Source of the DNA: Megachile rotundata
Lineage: Eukaryota > Arthropoda > Insecta > Hymenoptera > Megachilidae
Direction of reading: 5' to 3'
Length of the DNA stretch: 64,000 bases
Assembly: GCF_050947335.1 (NCBI RefSeq)
Contig: NW_027474166.1
Coordinates: 1-64,000 of the forward strand
Made by a program: the position numbers and the translations under genes. Below are positions 15,024-28,734 of the stretch, piece by piece. Below the pieces are notes generated by a model. That model ran no database searches, was not told the origin of the DNA, and saw only the letters and a list, made by a program, of their open reading frames with translations. Each line of letters begins with the position of its first letter. Position 1 is the stretch's first letter.

Positions 15024-18000
15024 ATATGGCGAATAATATGAGTTGGGTTGATAAAAATAAGAATAATAAGTATAGTAATTGTCGTTCTATCGATCATATA
15101 AGCATAATATGGCTAATAATATGAGTTAGGTTGATAATAATAAGAGTAATAAGTATAGTAAATGTCGTGCTATCGATCATATCTGCATAATATGGTTAAT
15201 AATATGAGTTAGATTGATAATAATAAGAGTAATAAGTATAGTATTTGTCGTTCTATCGATCATATAAGCATAATATGGCTAATAATATGAGTTAGACTCA
15301 TAATAATAAGAGCAATAAGTATAGTATTTGTCGTTCTATCGATCATATAAGCATAATATGGCTAATAATATGAGTTAGATTCATAATAATAAGAGTAATA
15401 AGTATAGTAATTGTCGTTCTATCGATCATATAAGCATAATATGGCTAATAATATGAGTTAGATTGATAATAATAAGTGTAAAAAGTATAGTAATTGTCGT
15501 TCGATCGATCATATCTGCATAATATGGTTAATAATATGAGTTAGATTGATAATAATAAGAGTAATGAGTATAGTAATTGTAGCTCTATCGATCATATCTG
15601 CTTAATATGGTTAATAATATGAGTTTGAATGATAATAATAAGAGTAATAAGTATAGTAATTGTCGTTCTATCGATCATATCTGCATAATATGGTTAATAA
15701 TATGAGTTAGATTGATAATAGTGAGTGTAATAAGTATAGTGAATGTCGTTCTATCGATCATATCAGCATAATACGGGTAATAATATAAGTTGGATTGATA
15801 ATAATAAGAGTAATGAGTATAGTAATTGTAGGTCTATCGATCATATAAGCATAATATGGCTAATAATATGAGTCAGATTCATAATAATAACAGTAATAAG
15901 TATAGTAATTGTCGTTCTATCGATCATATAAGCATAATATGGCTAATAATATGAGTAAGATTCATAATAATAAGAGTAATAAGTATAGTAATTGTCGTTC
16001 TATCGATCATTTAAGCATAATATGGCGAATAATATGAGTTGGGTTGATAAAAATAAGAATAATAAGTATAGTAATTGTCGTTCTATCGATCATATAAGCA
16101 TAATATGGCTAATAATATGAGTTAGGTTGATAATAATAAGAGTAATAAGTATAGTAAATGTCGTGCTATCGATCATATCTGCATAATATGGTTAATAATA
16201 TGAGTTAGATTGATAATAGTGAGTGTAATAAGTATAGTAATTGTAGTTCTATCGATCATATCTGCATAATATGGTTAATAATATGAGTTAGATTGATAAT
16301 AATAAGCGTAATAAGTATAGTATTGGTCGTTCTATCGATCATATCTGCATAATATGGTTAATAATATGAGTTAGATTGATAATAATAAGAGTAATAAGTA
16401 TAGTATTTGTCGTTCTATCGATCATATAAGCATAATATGGCTAATAATATGAGTTAGACTCATAATAATAAGAGCAATAAGTATAGTATTTGTCGTTCTA
16501 TCGATCATATAAGCATAATATGGCTAATAATATGAGTTAGATTCATAATAATAAGAGTAATAAGTATAGTAATTGTCGTTCTATCGATCATATAAGCATA
16601 ATATGGCTAATAATATGAGTTAGATTGATAATAATAAGTGTAAAAAGTATAGTAATTGTCGTTCGATCGATCATATCTGCATAATATGGTTAATAATATG
16701 AGTTAGATTGATAATAATAAGAGTAATGAGTATAGTAATTGTAGCTCTATCGATCATATCTGCTTAATATGGTTAATAATATGAGTTTGAATGATAATAA
16801 TAAGAGTAATAAGTATAGTAATTGTCGTTCTATCGATCATATCTGCATAATATGGTTAATAATATGAGTTAGATTGATAATAGTGAGTGTAATAAGTATA
16901 GTGAATGTCGTTCTATCGATCATATCAGCATAATACGGGTAATAATATAAGTTGGATTGATAATAATAAGAGTAATGAGTATAGTAATTGTAGGTCTATC
17001 GATCATATAAGCATAATATGGCTAATAATATGAGTCAGATTCATAATAATAACAGTAATAAGTATAGTAATTGTCGTTCTATCGATCATATAAGCATAAT
17101 ATGGCTAATAATATGAGTAAGATTCATAATAATAAGAGTAATAAGTATAGTAATTGTCGTTCTATCGATCATTTAAGCATAATATGGCGAATAATATGAG
17201 TTGGGTTGATAAAAATAAGAATAATAAGTATAGTAATTGTCGTTCTATCGATCATATAAGCATAATATGGCTAATAATATGAGTTAGGTTGATAATAATA
17301 AGAGTAATAAGTATAGTAAATGTCGTGCTATCGATCATATCTGCATAATATGGTTAATAATATGAGTTAGATTGATAATAGTGAGTGTAATAAGTATAGT
17401 AATTGTAGTTCTATCGATCATATCTGCATAATATGGTTAATAATATGAGTTAGATTGATAATAATAAGCGTAATAAGTATAGTATTGGTCGTTCTATCGA
17501 TCATATCTGCATAATATGGTTCATAATATGAGTTAGATTGATAATAATAAGAGTAATAAGTATAGTATTTGTCGTTCTATCGATCATATAAGCATAATAT
17601 GGCTAATAATATGAGTTAGACTCATAATAATAAGAGCAATAAGTATAGTATTTGTCGTTCTATCGATCATATAAGCATAATATGGCTAATAATATGAGTT
17701 AGATTCATAATAATAAGAGTAATAAGTATAGTAATTGTCGTTCTATCGATCATATAAGCATAATATGGCTAATAATATGAGTTAGATTGATAATAATAAG
17801 TGTAAAAAGTATAGTAATTGTCGTTCGATCGATCATATCTGCATAATATGGTTAATAATATGAGTTAGATTGATAATAATAAGAGTAATGAGTATAGTAA
17901 TTGTAGCTCTATCGATCATATCTGCTTAATATGGTTAATAATATGAGTTTGAATGATAATAATAAGAGTAATAAGTATAGTAATTGTCGTTCTATCGATC

Positions 18001-19754
18001 ATATCTGCATAATATGGTTAATAATATGAGTTAGATTGATAATAGTGAGTGTAATAAGTATAGTGAATGTCGTTCTATCGATCATATCAGCATAATACGG
18101 GTAATAATATAAGTTGGATTGATAATAATAAGAGTAATGAGTATAGTAATTGTAGGTCTATCGATCATATAAGCATAATATGGCTAATAATATGAGTCAG
18201 ATTCATAATAATAACAGTAATAAGTATAGTAATTGTCGTTCTATCGATCATATAAGCATAATATGGCTAATAATATGAGTAAGATTCATAATAATAAGAG
18301 TAATAAGTATAGTAATTGTCGTTCTATCGATCATTTAAGCATAATATGGCGAATAATATGAGTTGGGTTGATAAAAATAAGAATAATAAGTATAGTAATT
18401 GTCGTTCTATCGATCATATAAGCATAATATGGCTAATAATATGAGTTAGGTTGATAATAATAAGAGTAATAAGTATAGTAAATGTCGTGCTATCGATCAT
18501 ATCTGCATAATATGGTTAATAATATGAGTTAGATTGATAATAGTGAGTGTAATAAGTATAGTAATTGTAGTTCTATCGATCATATCTGCATAATATGGTT
18601 AATAATATGAGTTAGATTGATAATAATAAGCGTAATAAGTATAGTATTGGTCGTTCTATCGATCATATCTGCATAATATGGTTAATAATATGAGTTATAT
18701 TGATAATAATAAGAGTAATAAGTATAGTATTTGTCGTTCTATCGATCATATAAGCATAATATGGCTAATAATATGAGTTAGACTCATAATAATAAGAGCA
18801 ATAAGTATAGTATTTGTCGTTCTATCGATCATATAAGCATAATATGGCTAATAATATGAGTTAGATTCATAATAATAAGAGTAATAAGTATAGTAATTGT
18901 CGTTCTATCGATCATATAAGCATAATATGGCTAATAATATGAGTTAGATTGATAATAATAAGTGTAAAAAGTATAGTAATTGTCGTTCGATCGATCATAT
19001 CTGCATAATATGGTTAATAATATGAGTTAGATTGATAATAATAAGAGTAATGAGTATAGTAATTGTAGCTCTATCGATCATATCTGCTTAATATGGTTAA
19101 TAATATGAGTTTGAATGATAATAATAAGAGTAATAAGTATAGTAATTGTCGTTCTATCGATCATATCTGCATAATATGGTTAATAATATGAGTTAGATTG
19201 ATAATAGTGAGTGTAATAAGTATAGTGAATGTCGTTCTATCGATCATATCAGCATAATACGGGTAATAATATAAGTTGGATTGATAATAATAAGAGTAAT
19301 GAGTATAGTAATTGTAGGTCTATCGATCATATAAGCATAATATGGCTAATAATATGAGTCAGATTCATAATAATAACAGTAATAAGTATAGTAATTGTCG
19401 TTCTATCGATCATATAAGCATAATATGGCTAATAATATGAGTAAGATTCATAATAATAAGAGTAATAAGTATAGTAATTGTCGTTCTATCGATCATTTAA
19501 GCATAATATGGCGAATAATATGAGTTGGGTTGATAAAAATAAGAATAATAAGTATAGTAATTGTCGTTCTATCGATCATATAAGCATAATATGGCTAATA
19601 ATATGAGTTAGGTTGATAATAATAAGAGTAATAAGTATAGTAAATGTCGTGCTATCGATCATATCTGCATAATATGGTTAATAATATGAGTTAGATTGAT
19701 AATAGTGAGTGTAATAAGTATAGTAATTGTAGTTCTATCGATCATATCTGCATA
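15024..19754 (+). repeat. 14-monomer (1162-bp) higher-order repeat, first run
   Basis: A distinctive monomer with gcgaataatatgagttggg starts at 15024, 16020, 17182, 18344 and 19506. The last four are exactly 1162 bp (14 x 83) apart; the first interval is 996 bp (12 monomers) because two types are missing there. Within a unit the types keep one order: the gcgaat type; aggttgat with aaatgtcgtgc; atagtgagtg with tagttc; aagcgtaata with tattgg; agtatttg; gactcat; gattcat; aagtgtaaaaag; tagctc with ctgctta; gtttgaatgat; gtgaatg with catcag; cgggtaat with taggtc; gtcagattcat; gtaagattcat. Three full units (16020-19505) are nearly identical to each other while neighbouring monomers inside a unit differ much more, the hallmark of a higher-order repeat. 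Confidence 0.93.
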
Positions 19755-22700
19755 ATATGGCTAATAATATGAGTTAGATTCATAATAATAAGAGTAATAA
19801 GTATAGTAATTGTCGTTCTATCGATCATATAAGCATAATATGGCTAATAATATGAGTTAGATTTATAATAATAAGAGTAATAAGTATAGTAATTGTCGTT
19901 CGATCGATCATATAAGCACAATATGGCTAATAATATGAGTTAGATTGATAATAATAAGAGTAATAAGTATAGTAATTGTCGTTATATCGATCATATAACC
20001 ATAATATGTCTAATAGCATGAGTTAGATTGATAATAATAAGAGTAATGAGTATAGTAATTGTCGTTCTATCGATCATATCTGCATAATATGTTTAATAAT
20101 ATGAGTTAGATTGATAATAGTGAGTGTAATAAGTATAGTAATTGTAGTTCTATCGATCATATCTGCAAGATATGGTTAATAATATGAGTTAGATTGATAA
20201 TAATAAGAGTAATAGGTATAGTATTTGTCGTTCTATCGATCATATAAGCATAATATGGCTAATAATATGAGTTAGATTCATAATAATAAGAGTAATAAGT
20301 ATAGTAATTGTCGTTCTATCGATCATATAAGCATAATATGGCTAATAATACGAGTTAGATTGATAATAATAAGAGTAATAAGTATAGTAATTGTCGTTCT
20401 ATCGATCATATCTGCATAATATGGTTAATAATATGAGTTAGATTGATAATAGTGAGTGTAATAAATATAGTAATTGTCGTTCTATCGCTCATATTAGCAC
20501 AATATGGCTAATAACATGAGTTAGATTGATAATAATAAGAGTAATAACTATAGTAATTGTCGTTCTATCGATCATATAAGCTTAATATGGCTAATAATAT
20601 GAGTTAGATTGATAATAATAACAGTAATAAGTATAGTAATTGTCGTTCTATCGAGAATATAAGCATAATATGGCTAATAATATGAGTTAGATTGATAATA
20701 CTAAGAGTAGTGAGTATAGTAATTCTTGTTCTATCGATCATATAAGCATAATATGGCTAATAATATGAGTTAGATTGATAATAATAAGAGTAATGAGTAT
20801 AGTAATTGTAGTTCTATCGATCATTTAAGCATAATATGGCTAATAATATGAGTTAGATTGATAATAATAAGAGTAATGAGTATAGTAATTGTCGTTCTAT
20901 CGATCATTTAAGCATAATATGGCTAATAATATGAGTTAGATTGATAATAATAACAGTAATAAGTATAGTAATTGTCGTTCTATCGATAATATAAGCATAA
21001 TATGGCTAATAATATGAGTTAGATTGATAATACTAAGAGTAGTGAGTATAGTAATTCTCGTTCTATCGATCATATAAGCATAATATGGCTAATAATATGA
21101 GTTAGATTGATAATACTAAGAGTAGTGAGTATAGTTATTCTCATTCTATCGATCATATAAGCATAATATGGCTAATAATATGAGTCAGATTCATAATAAT
21201 AACAGTAATAAGTATAGTAATTGTCGTTCTATCGATCATATAAGCATAATATGGCTAATAATATGAGTAAGATTCATAATAATAAGAGTAATAAGTATAG
21301 TAATTGTCGTTCTATCGATCATTTAAGCATAATATGGCGAATAATATGAGTTGGGTTGATAAAAATAAGAATAATAAGTATAGTAATTGTCGTTCTATCG
21401 ATCATATAAGCATAATATGGCTAATAATATGAGTTAGGTTGATAATAATAAGAGTAATAAGTATAGTAAATGTCGTGCTATCGATCATATCTGCATAATA
21501 TGGTTAATAATATGAGTTAGATTGATAATAGTGAGTGTAATAAGTATAGTAATTGTAGTTCTATCGATCATATCTGCATAATATGGTTAATAATATGAGT
21601 TAGATTGATAATAATAAGCGTAATAAGTATAGTATTGGTCGTTCTATCGATCATATCTGCATAATATGGTTAATAATATGAGTTATATTGATAATAATAA
21701 GAGTAATAAGTATAGTATTTGTCGTTCTATCGATCATATAAGCATAATATGGCTAATAATATGAGTTAGACTCATAATAATAAGAGCAATAAGTATAGTA
21801 TTTGTCGTTCTATCGATCATATAAGCATAATATGGCTAATAATATGAGTTAGATTCATAATAATAAGAGTAATAAGTATAGTAATTGTCGTTCTATCGAT
21901 CATATAAGCATAATATGGCTAATAATATGAGTTAGATTGATAATAATAAGTGTAAAAAGTATAGTAATTGTCGTTCGATCGATCATATCTGCATAATATG
22001 GTTAATAATATGAGTTAGATTGATAATAATAAGAGTAATGAGTATAGTAATTGTAGCTCTATCGATCATATCTGCTTAATATGGTTAATAATATGAGTTT
22101 GAATGATAATAATAAGAGTAATAAGTATAGTAATTGTCGTTCTATCGATCATATCTGCATAATATGGTTAATAATATGAGTTAGATTGATAATAGTGAGT
22201 GTAATAAGTATAGTGAATGTCGTTCTATCGATCATATCAGCATAATACGGGTAATAATATAAGTTGGATTGATAATAATAAGAGTAATGAGTATAGTAAT
22301 TGTAGGTCTATCGATCATATAAGCATAATATGGCTAATAATATGAGTCAGATTCATAATAATAACAGTAATAAGTATAGTAATTGTCGTTCTATCGATCA
22401 TATAAGCATAATATGGCTAATAATATGAGTAAGATTCATAATAATAAGAGTAATAAGTATAGTAATTGTCGTTCTATCGATCATTTAAGCATAATATGGC
22501 GAATAATATGAGTTGGGTTGATAAAAATAAGAATAATAAGTATAGTAATTGTCGTTCTATCGATCATATAAGCATAATATGGCTAATAATATGAGTTAGG
22601 TTGATAATAATAAGAGTAATAAGTATAGTAAATGTCGTGCTATCGATCATATCTGCATAATATGGTTAATAATATGAGTTAGATTGATAATAGTGAGTGT

Positions 22701-24906
22701 AATAAGTATAGTAATTGTAGTTCTATCGATCATATCTGCATAATATGGCTAATAATATGAGTTAGATTCATAATAATAAGAGTAATAAGTATAGTAATTG
22801 TCGTTCTATCGATCATATAAGCATAATATGGCTAATAATATGAGTTAGATTTATAATAATAAGAGTAATAAGTATAGTAATTGTCGTTCGATCGATCATA
22901 TAAGCACAATATGGCTAATAATATGAGTTAGATTGATAATAATAAGAGTAATAAGTATAGTAATTGTCGTTATATCGATCATATAACCATAATATGTCTA
23001 ATAGCATGAGTTAGATTGATAATAATAAGAGTAATGAGTATAGTAATTGTCGTTCTATCGATCATATCTGCATAATATGTTTAATAATATGAGTTAGATT
23101 GATAATAGTGAGTGTAATAAGTATAGTAATTGTAGTTCTATCGATCATATCTGCAAGATATGGTTAATAATATGAGTTAGATTGATAATAATAAGAGTAA
23201 TAGGTATAGTATTTGTCGTTCTATCGATCATATAAGCATAATATGGCTAATAATATGAGTTAGATTCATAATAATAAGAGTAATAAGTATAGTAATTGTC
23301 GTTCTATCGATCATATAAGCATAATATGGCTAATAATACGAGTTAGATTGATAATAATAAGAGTAATAAGTATAGTAATTGTCGTTCTATCGATCATATC
23401 TGCATAATATGGTTAATAATATGAGTTAGATTGATAATAGTGAGTGTAATAAATATAGTAATTGTCGTTCTATCGCTCATATTAGCACAATATGGCTAAT
23501 AACATGAGTTAGATTGATAATAATAAGAGTAATAACTATAGTAATTGTCGTTCTATCGATCATATAAGCTTAATATGGCTAATAATATGAGTTAGATTGA
23601 TAATAATAACAGTAATAAGTATAGTAATTGTCGTTCTATCGAGAATATAAGCATAATATGGCTAATAATATGAGTTAGATTGATAATACTAAGAGTAGTG
23701 AGTATAGTAATTCTTGTTCTATCGATCATATAAGCATAATATGGCTAATAATATGAGTTAGATTGATAATAATAAGAGTAATGAGTATAGTAATTGTAGT
23801 TCTATCGATCATTTAAGCATAATATGGCTAATAATATGAGTTAGATTGATAATAATAAGAGTAATGAGTATAGTAATTGTCGTTCTATCGATCATTTAAG
23901 CATAATATGGCTAATAATATGAGTTAGATTGATAATAATAACAGTAATAAGTATAGTAATTGTCGTTCTATCGATAATATAAGCATAATATGGCTAATAA
24001 TATGAGTTAGATTGATAATACTAAGAGTAGTGAGTATAGTAATTCTCGTTCTATCGATCATATAAGCATAATATGGCTAATAATATGAGTTAGATTGATA
24101 ATACTAAGAGTAGTGAGTATAGTTATTCTCATTCTATCGATCATATAAGCATAATATGGCTAATAATATGAGTCAGATTCATAATAATAACAGTAATAAG
24201 TATAGTAATTGTCGTTCTATCGATCATATAAGCATAATATGGCTAATAATATGAGTAAGATTCATAATAATAAGAGTAATAAGTATAGTAATTGTCGTTC
24301 TATCGATCATTTAAGCATAATATGGCGAATAATATGAGTTGGGTTGAGAAAAATAAGAATAATAAGTATAGTAATTGTCGTTCTATCGATCATATAAGCA
24401 TAATATGGCTAATAATATGAGTTAGGTTGATAATAATAAGAGTAATAAGTATAGTAAATGTCGTGCTATCGATCATATCTGCATAATATGGTTAATAATA
24501 TGAGTTAGATTGATAATAGTGAGTGTAATAAGTATAGTAATTGTAGTTCTATCGATCATATCTGCATAATATGGTTAATAATATGAGTTAGATTGATAAT
24601 AATAAGCGTAATAAGTATAGTATTGGTTGTTCTATCGATCATATCTGCATAATATGGTTAATAATATGAGTTAGATTGATAATAATAAGAGTAATAAGTA
24701 TAGTATTTGTCGTTCTATCGATCATATAAGCATAATATGGCTAATCATATGAGTTAGACTCATAATAATAAGAGCAATAAGTATAGTATTTGTCGTTCTA
24801 TCGATCATATAAGCATAATATGGCTAATAATATGAGTTAGATTCATAATAATAAGAGTAATAAGTATATTAATTGTCGTTCTATCGATCATATAAGCATA
24901 ATATGG
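18178..24906 (+). repeat. 36-monomer (2988-bp) period in satellite
   Basis: Sequence from about 18.18 to 21.92 kb matches 21.17 to 24.91 kb at an offset of 2988 bp. Private markers agree: tgagttatat at 18691 and 21679, ctgcaaga at 20163 and 23151, and gcgaat monomers at 18344/21332, 19506/22494 and 21332/24320. The shared stretch is longer than the offset, so the middle part is present in more than two copies. It contains another full 1162-bp unit (21332-22493), so one higher-order repeat is nested in a larger one. Ends are approximate. Confidence 0.82.
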
Positions 24907-25815
24907 CTAATAATATGAGTTAGATTGATAATACTAAGAGTAGTGAGTATAGTAATTCTCGTTCTATCGATCATATAAGCATAATATGGCTAATAATATG
25001 AGTTAGATTGATAATACTAAGAGTAGTGAGTATAGTTATTCTCATTCTATCGATCATATAAGCATAATATGGCTAATAATATGAGTCAGATTCATAATAA
25101 TAACAGTAATAAGTATAGTAATTGTCGTTCTATCGATCATATAAGCATAATATGGCTAATAATATGAGTAAGATTCATAATAATAAGAGTAATAAGTATA
25201 GTAATTGTCGTTCTATCGATCATTTAAGCATAATATGGCGAATAATATGAGTTGGGTTGAGAAAAATAAGAATAATAAGTATAGTAATTGTCGTTCTATC
25301 GATCATATAAGCATAATATGGCTAATAATATGAGTTAGGTTGATAATAATAAGAGTAATAAGTATAGTAAATGTCGTGCTATCGATCATATCTGCATAAT
25401 ATGGTTAATAATATGAGTTAGATTGATAATAGTGAGTGTAATAAGTATAGTAATTGTAGTTCTATCGATCATATCTGCATAATATGGTTAATAATATGAG
25501 TTAGATTGATAATAATAAGCGTAATAAGTATAGTATTGGTTGTTCTATCGATCATATCTGCATAATATGGTTAATAATATGAGTTAGATTGATAATAATA
25601 AGAGTAATAAGTATAGTATTTGTCGTTCTATCGATCATATAAGCATAATATGGCTAATCATATGAGTTAGACTCATAATAATAAGAGCAATAAGTATAGT
25701 ATTTGTCGTTCTATCGATCATATAAGCATAATATGGCTAATAATATGAGTTAGATTCATAATAATAAGAGTAATAAGTATATTAATTGTCGTTCTATCGA
25801 TCATATAAGCATAAT
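23990..25815 (+). repeat. 11-monomer (913-bp) tandem duplication
   Basis: Two adjacent copies, about 23990-24902 and 24903-25815, share several variants that are rare elsewhere: gggttgagaaaaat, tattggttgttc, ggctaatcatatgag and agtatattaattg. Their gcgaat monomers start at 24320 and 25233, exactly 913 bp apart. The limits are set by loss of similarity and are accurate to about one monomer. Confidence 0.82.
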
Positions 25816-28734
25816 ATGGCTAATAATATGAGTTAGAGTGATAATAATAACAGTAATAAGTATAGTAATTGTCGTTCTATCGAGAATATAAGCATAATAT
25901 GGCTAATAATATGAGTTAGATTGATAATACTAAGAGTAGTGAGTATAGTAATTCTTGTTCTATCGATCATATAAGCATAATATGGCTAATAATATGAGTT
26001 AGATTGATAATAATAAGAGTAATGAGTATAGTAATTGTAGTTCTATCGATCATTTAAGCATAATATGGCTAATAATATGAGTTAGATTGATAATAATAAG
26101 AGTAATGAGTATAGTAATTGTCGTTCTATCGATCATTTAAGCATAATATGGCTAATAATATGAGTTAGATTGATAATAATAACAGTAATAAGTATAGTAA
26201 TTGTCGTTCTATCGATAATATAAGCATAATATGGCTAATAATATGAGTTAGATTGATAATACTAAGAGTAGTGAGTATAGTAATTCTCGTTCTATCGATC
26301 ATATAAGCATAATATGGCTAATAATATGAGTTAGATTGATAATACTAAGAGTAGTGAGTATAGTTATTCTCATTCTATCGATCATATAAGCATAATATGG
26401 CTAATAATATGAGTTAGATAGATAATAATAAGAGTAATGAGTATAGTAATTGTAGTTCTATCGATCATATCTGCATAATATGGTTAATAATATGAGTTAG
26501 ATTCATAATAATAACAGTAATAAGTATAGTAATTGTCGTTCTACCGATAATATAACCATAATATGGCTAATAATATGAGTTAGATTGATAATAATAAGTG
26601 TAAAAAGTATAGTAATTGTCGTTCGATCGATCATATCTGCATAATATGGTTAATAATATGAGTTAGATTGATAATAATAAGAGTAATGAGTATAGTAATT
26701 GTAGCTCTATCGATCATATCTGCTTAATATGGTTAATAATATGAGTTTGAATGATAATAATAAGAGTAATAAGTATAGTAATTGTCGTTCTATCGATCAT
26801 ATCTGCATAATATGGTTAATAATATGAGTTAGATTGATAATAGTGAGTGTAATAAGTATAGTGAATGTCGTTCTATCGATCATATCAGCATAATACGGGT
26901 AATAATATAAGTTGGATTGATAATAATAAGAGTAATGAGTATAGTAATTGTAGGTCTATCGATCATATAAGCATAATATGGCTAATAATATGAGTCAGAT
27001 TCATAATAATAACAGTAATAAGTATAGTAATTGTCGTTCTATCGATCATATAAGCATAATATGGCTAATAATATGAGTAAGATTCATAATAATAAGAGTA
27101 ATAAGTATAGTAATTGTCGTTCTATCGATCATTTAAGCATAATATGGCGAATAATATGAGTTGGGTTGATAAAAATAAGAATAATAAGTATAGTAATTGT
27201 CGTTCTATCGATCATATAAGCATAATATGGCTAATAATATGAGTTAGGTTGATAATAATAAGAGTAATAAGTATAGTAAATGTCGTGCTATCGATCATAT
27301 CTGCATAATATGGTTAATAATATGAGTTAGATTGATAATAGTGAGTGTAATAAGTATAGTAATTGTAGTTCTATCGATCATATCTGCATAATATGGCTAA
27401 TAATATGAGTTAGATTCATAATAATAAGAGTAATAAGTATAGTAATTGTCGTTCTATCGATCATATAAGCATAATATGGCTAATAATATGAGTTAGATTT
27501 ATAATAATAAGAGTAATAAGTATAGTAATTGTCGTTCGATCGATCATATAAGCACAATATGGCTAATAATATGAGTAAGATTCATAATAATAAGAGTAAT
27601 AAGTATAGTAATTGTCGTTCTATCGATCATTTAAGCATAATATGGCGAATAATATGAGTTGGGTTGAGAAAAATAAGAATAATAAGTATAGTAATTGTCG
27701 TTCTATCGATCATATAAGCATAATATGGCTAATAATATGAGTTAGGTTGATAATAATAAGAGTAATAAGTATAGTAAATGTCGTGCTATCGATCATATCT
27801 GCATAATATGGTTAATAATATGAGTTAGATTGATAATAGTGAGTGTAATAAGTATAGTAATTGTAGTTCTATCGATCATATCTGCATAATATGGTTAATA
27901 ATATGAGTTAGATTGATAATAATAAGCGTAATAAGTATAGTATTGGTCGTTCTATCGATCATATCTGCATAATATGGTTAATAATATGAGTTAGATTGAT
28001 AATAATAAGAGTAATAAGTATAGTATTTGTCGTTCTATCGATCATATAAGCATAATATGGCTAATAATATGAGTTAGACTCATAATAATAAGAGCAATAA
28101 GTATAGTATTTGTCGTTCTATCGATCATATAAGCATAATATGGCTAATAATATGAGTTAGATTCATAATAATAAGAGTAATAAGTATATTAATTGTCGTT
28201 CTATCGATCATATAAGCATAATATGGCTAATAATATGAGTTAGAGTGATAATAATAACAGTAATAAGTATAGTAATTGTCGTTCTATCGAGAATATAAGC
28301 ATAATATGGCTAATAATATGAGTTAGATTGATAATACTAAGAGTAGTGAGTATAGTAATTCTTGTTCTATCGATCATATAAGCATAATATGGCTAATAAT
28401 ATGAGTTAGATTGATAATAATAAGAGTAATGAGTATAGTAATTGTAGTTCTATCGATCATTTAAGCATAATATGGCTAATAATATGAGTTAGATTGATAA
28501 TAATAAGAGTAATGAGTATAGTAATTGTCGTTCTATCGATCATTTAAGCATAATATGGCTAATAATATGAGTTAGATTGATAATAATAACAGTAATAAGT
28601 ATAGTAATTGTCGTTCTATCGATAATATAAGCATAATATGGCTAATAATATGAGTTAGATTGATAATACTAAGAGTAGTGAGTATAGTAATTCTCGTTCT
28701 ATCGATCATATAAGCATAATATGGCTAATAATAT
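25816..28734 (+). repeat. Mosaic satellite segment
   Basis: No gene. About 25.2-26.57 kb (starting in the preceding duplication) matches 27.6-28.98 kb at 2407 bp (29 monomers). Examples are agttagagtg at 25831 and 28238, and the gcgaat monomers with gagaaaa at 25233 and 27640. Between them, about 26.57-27.54 kb carries part of the 14-type series, with a gcgaat monomer at 27142. Confidence 0.7.
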
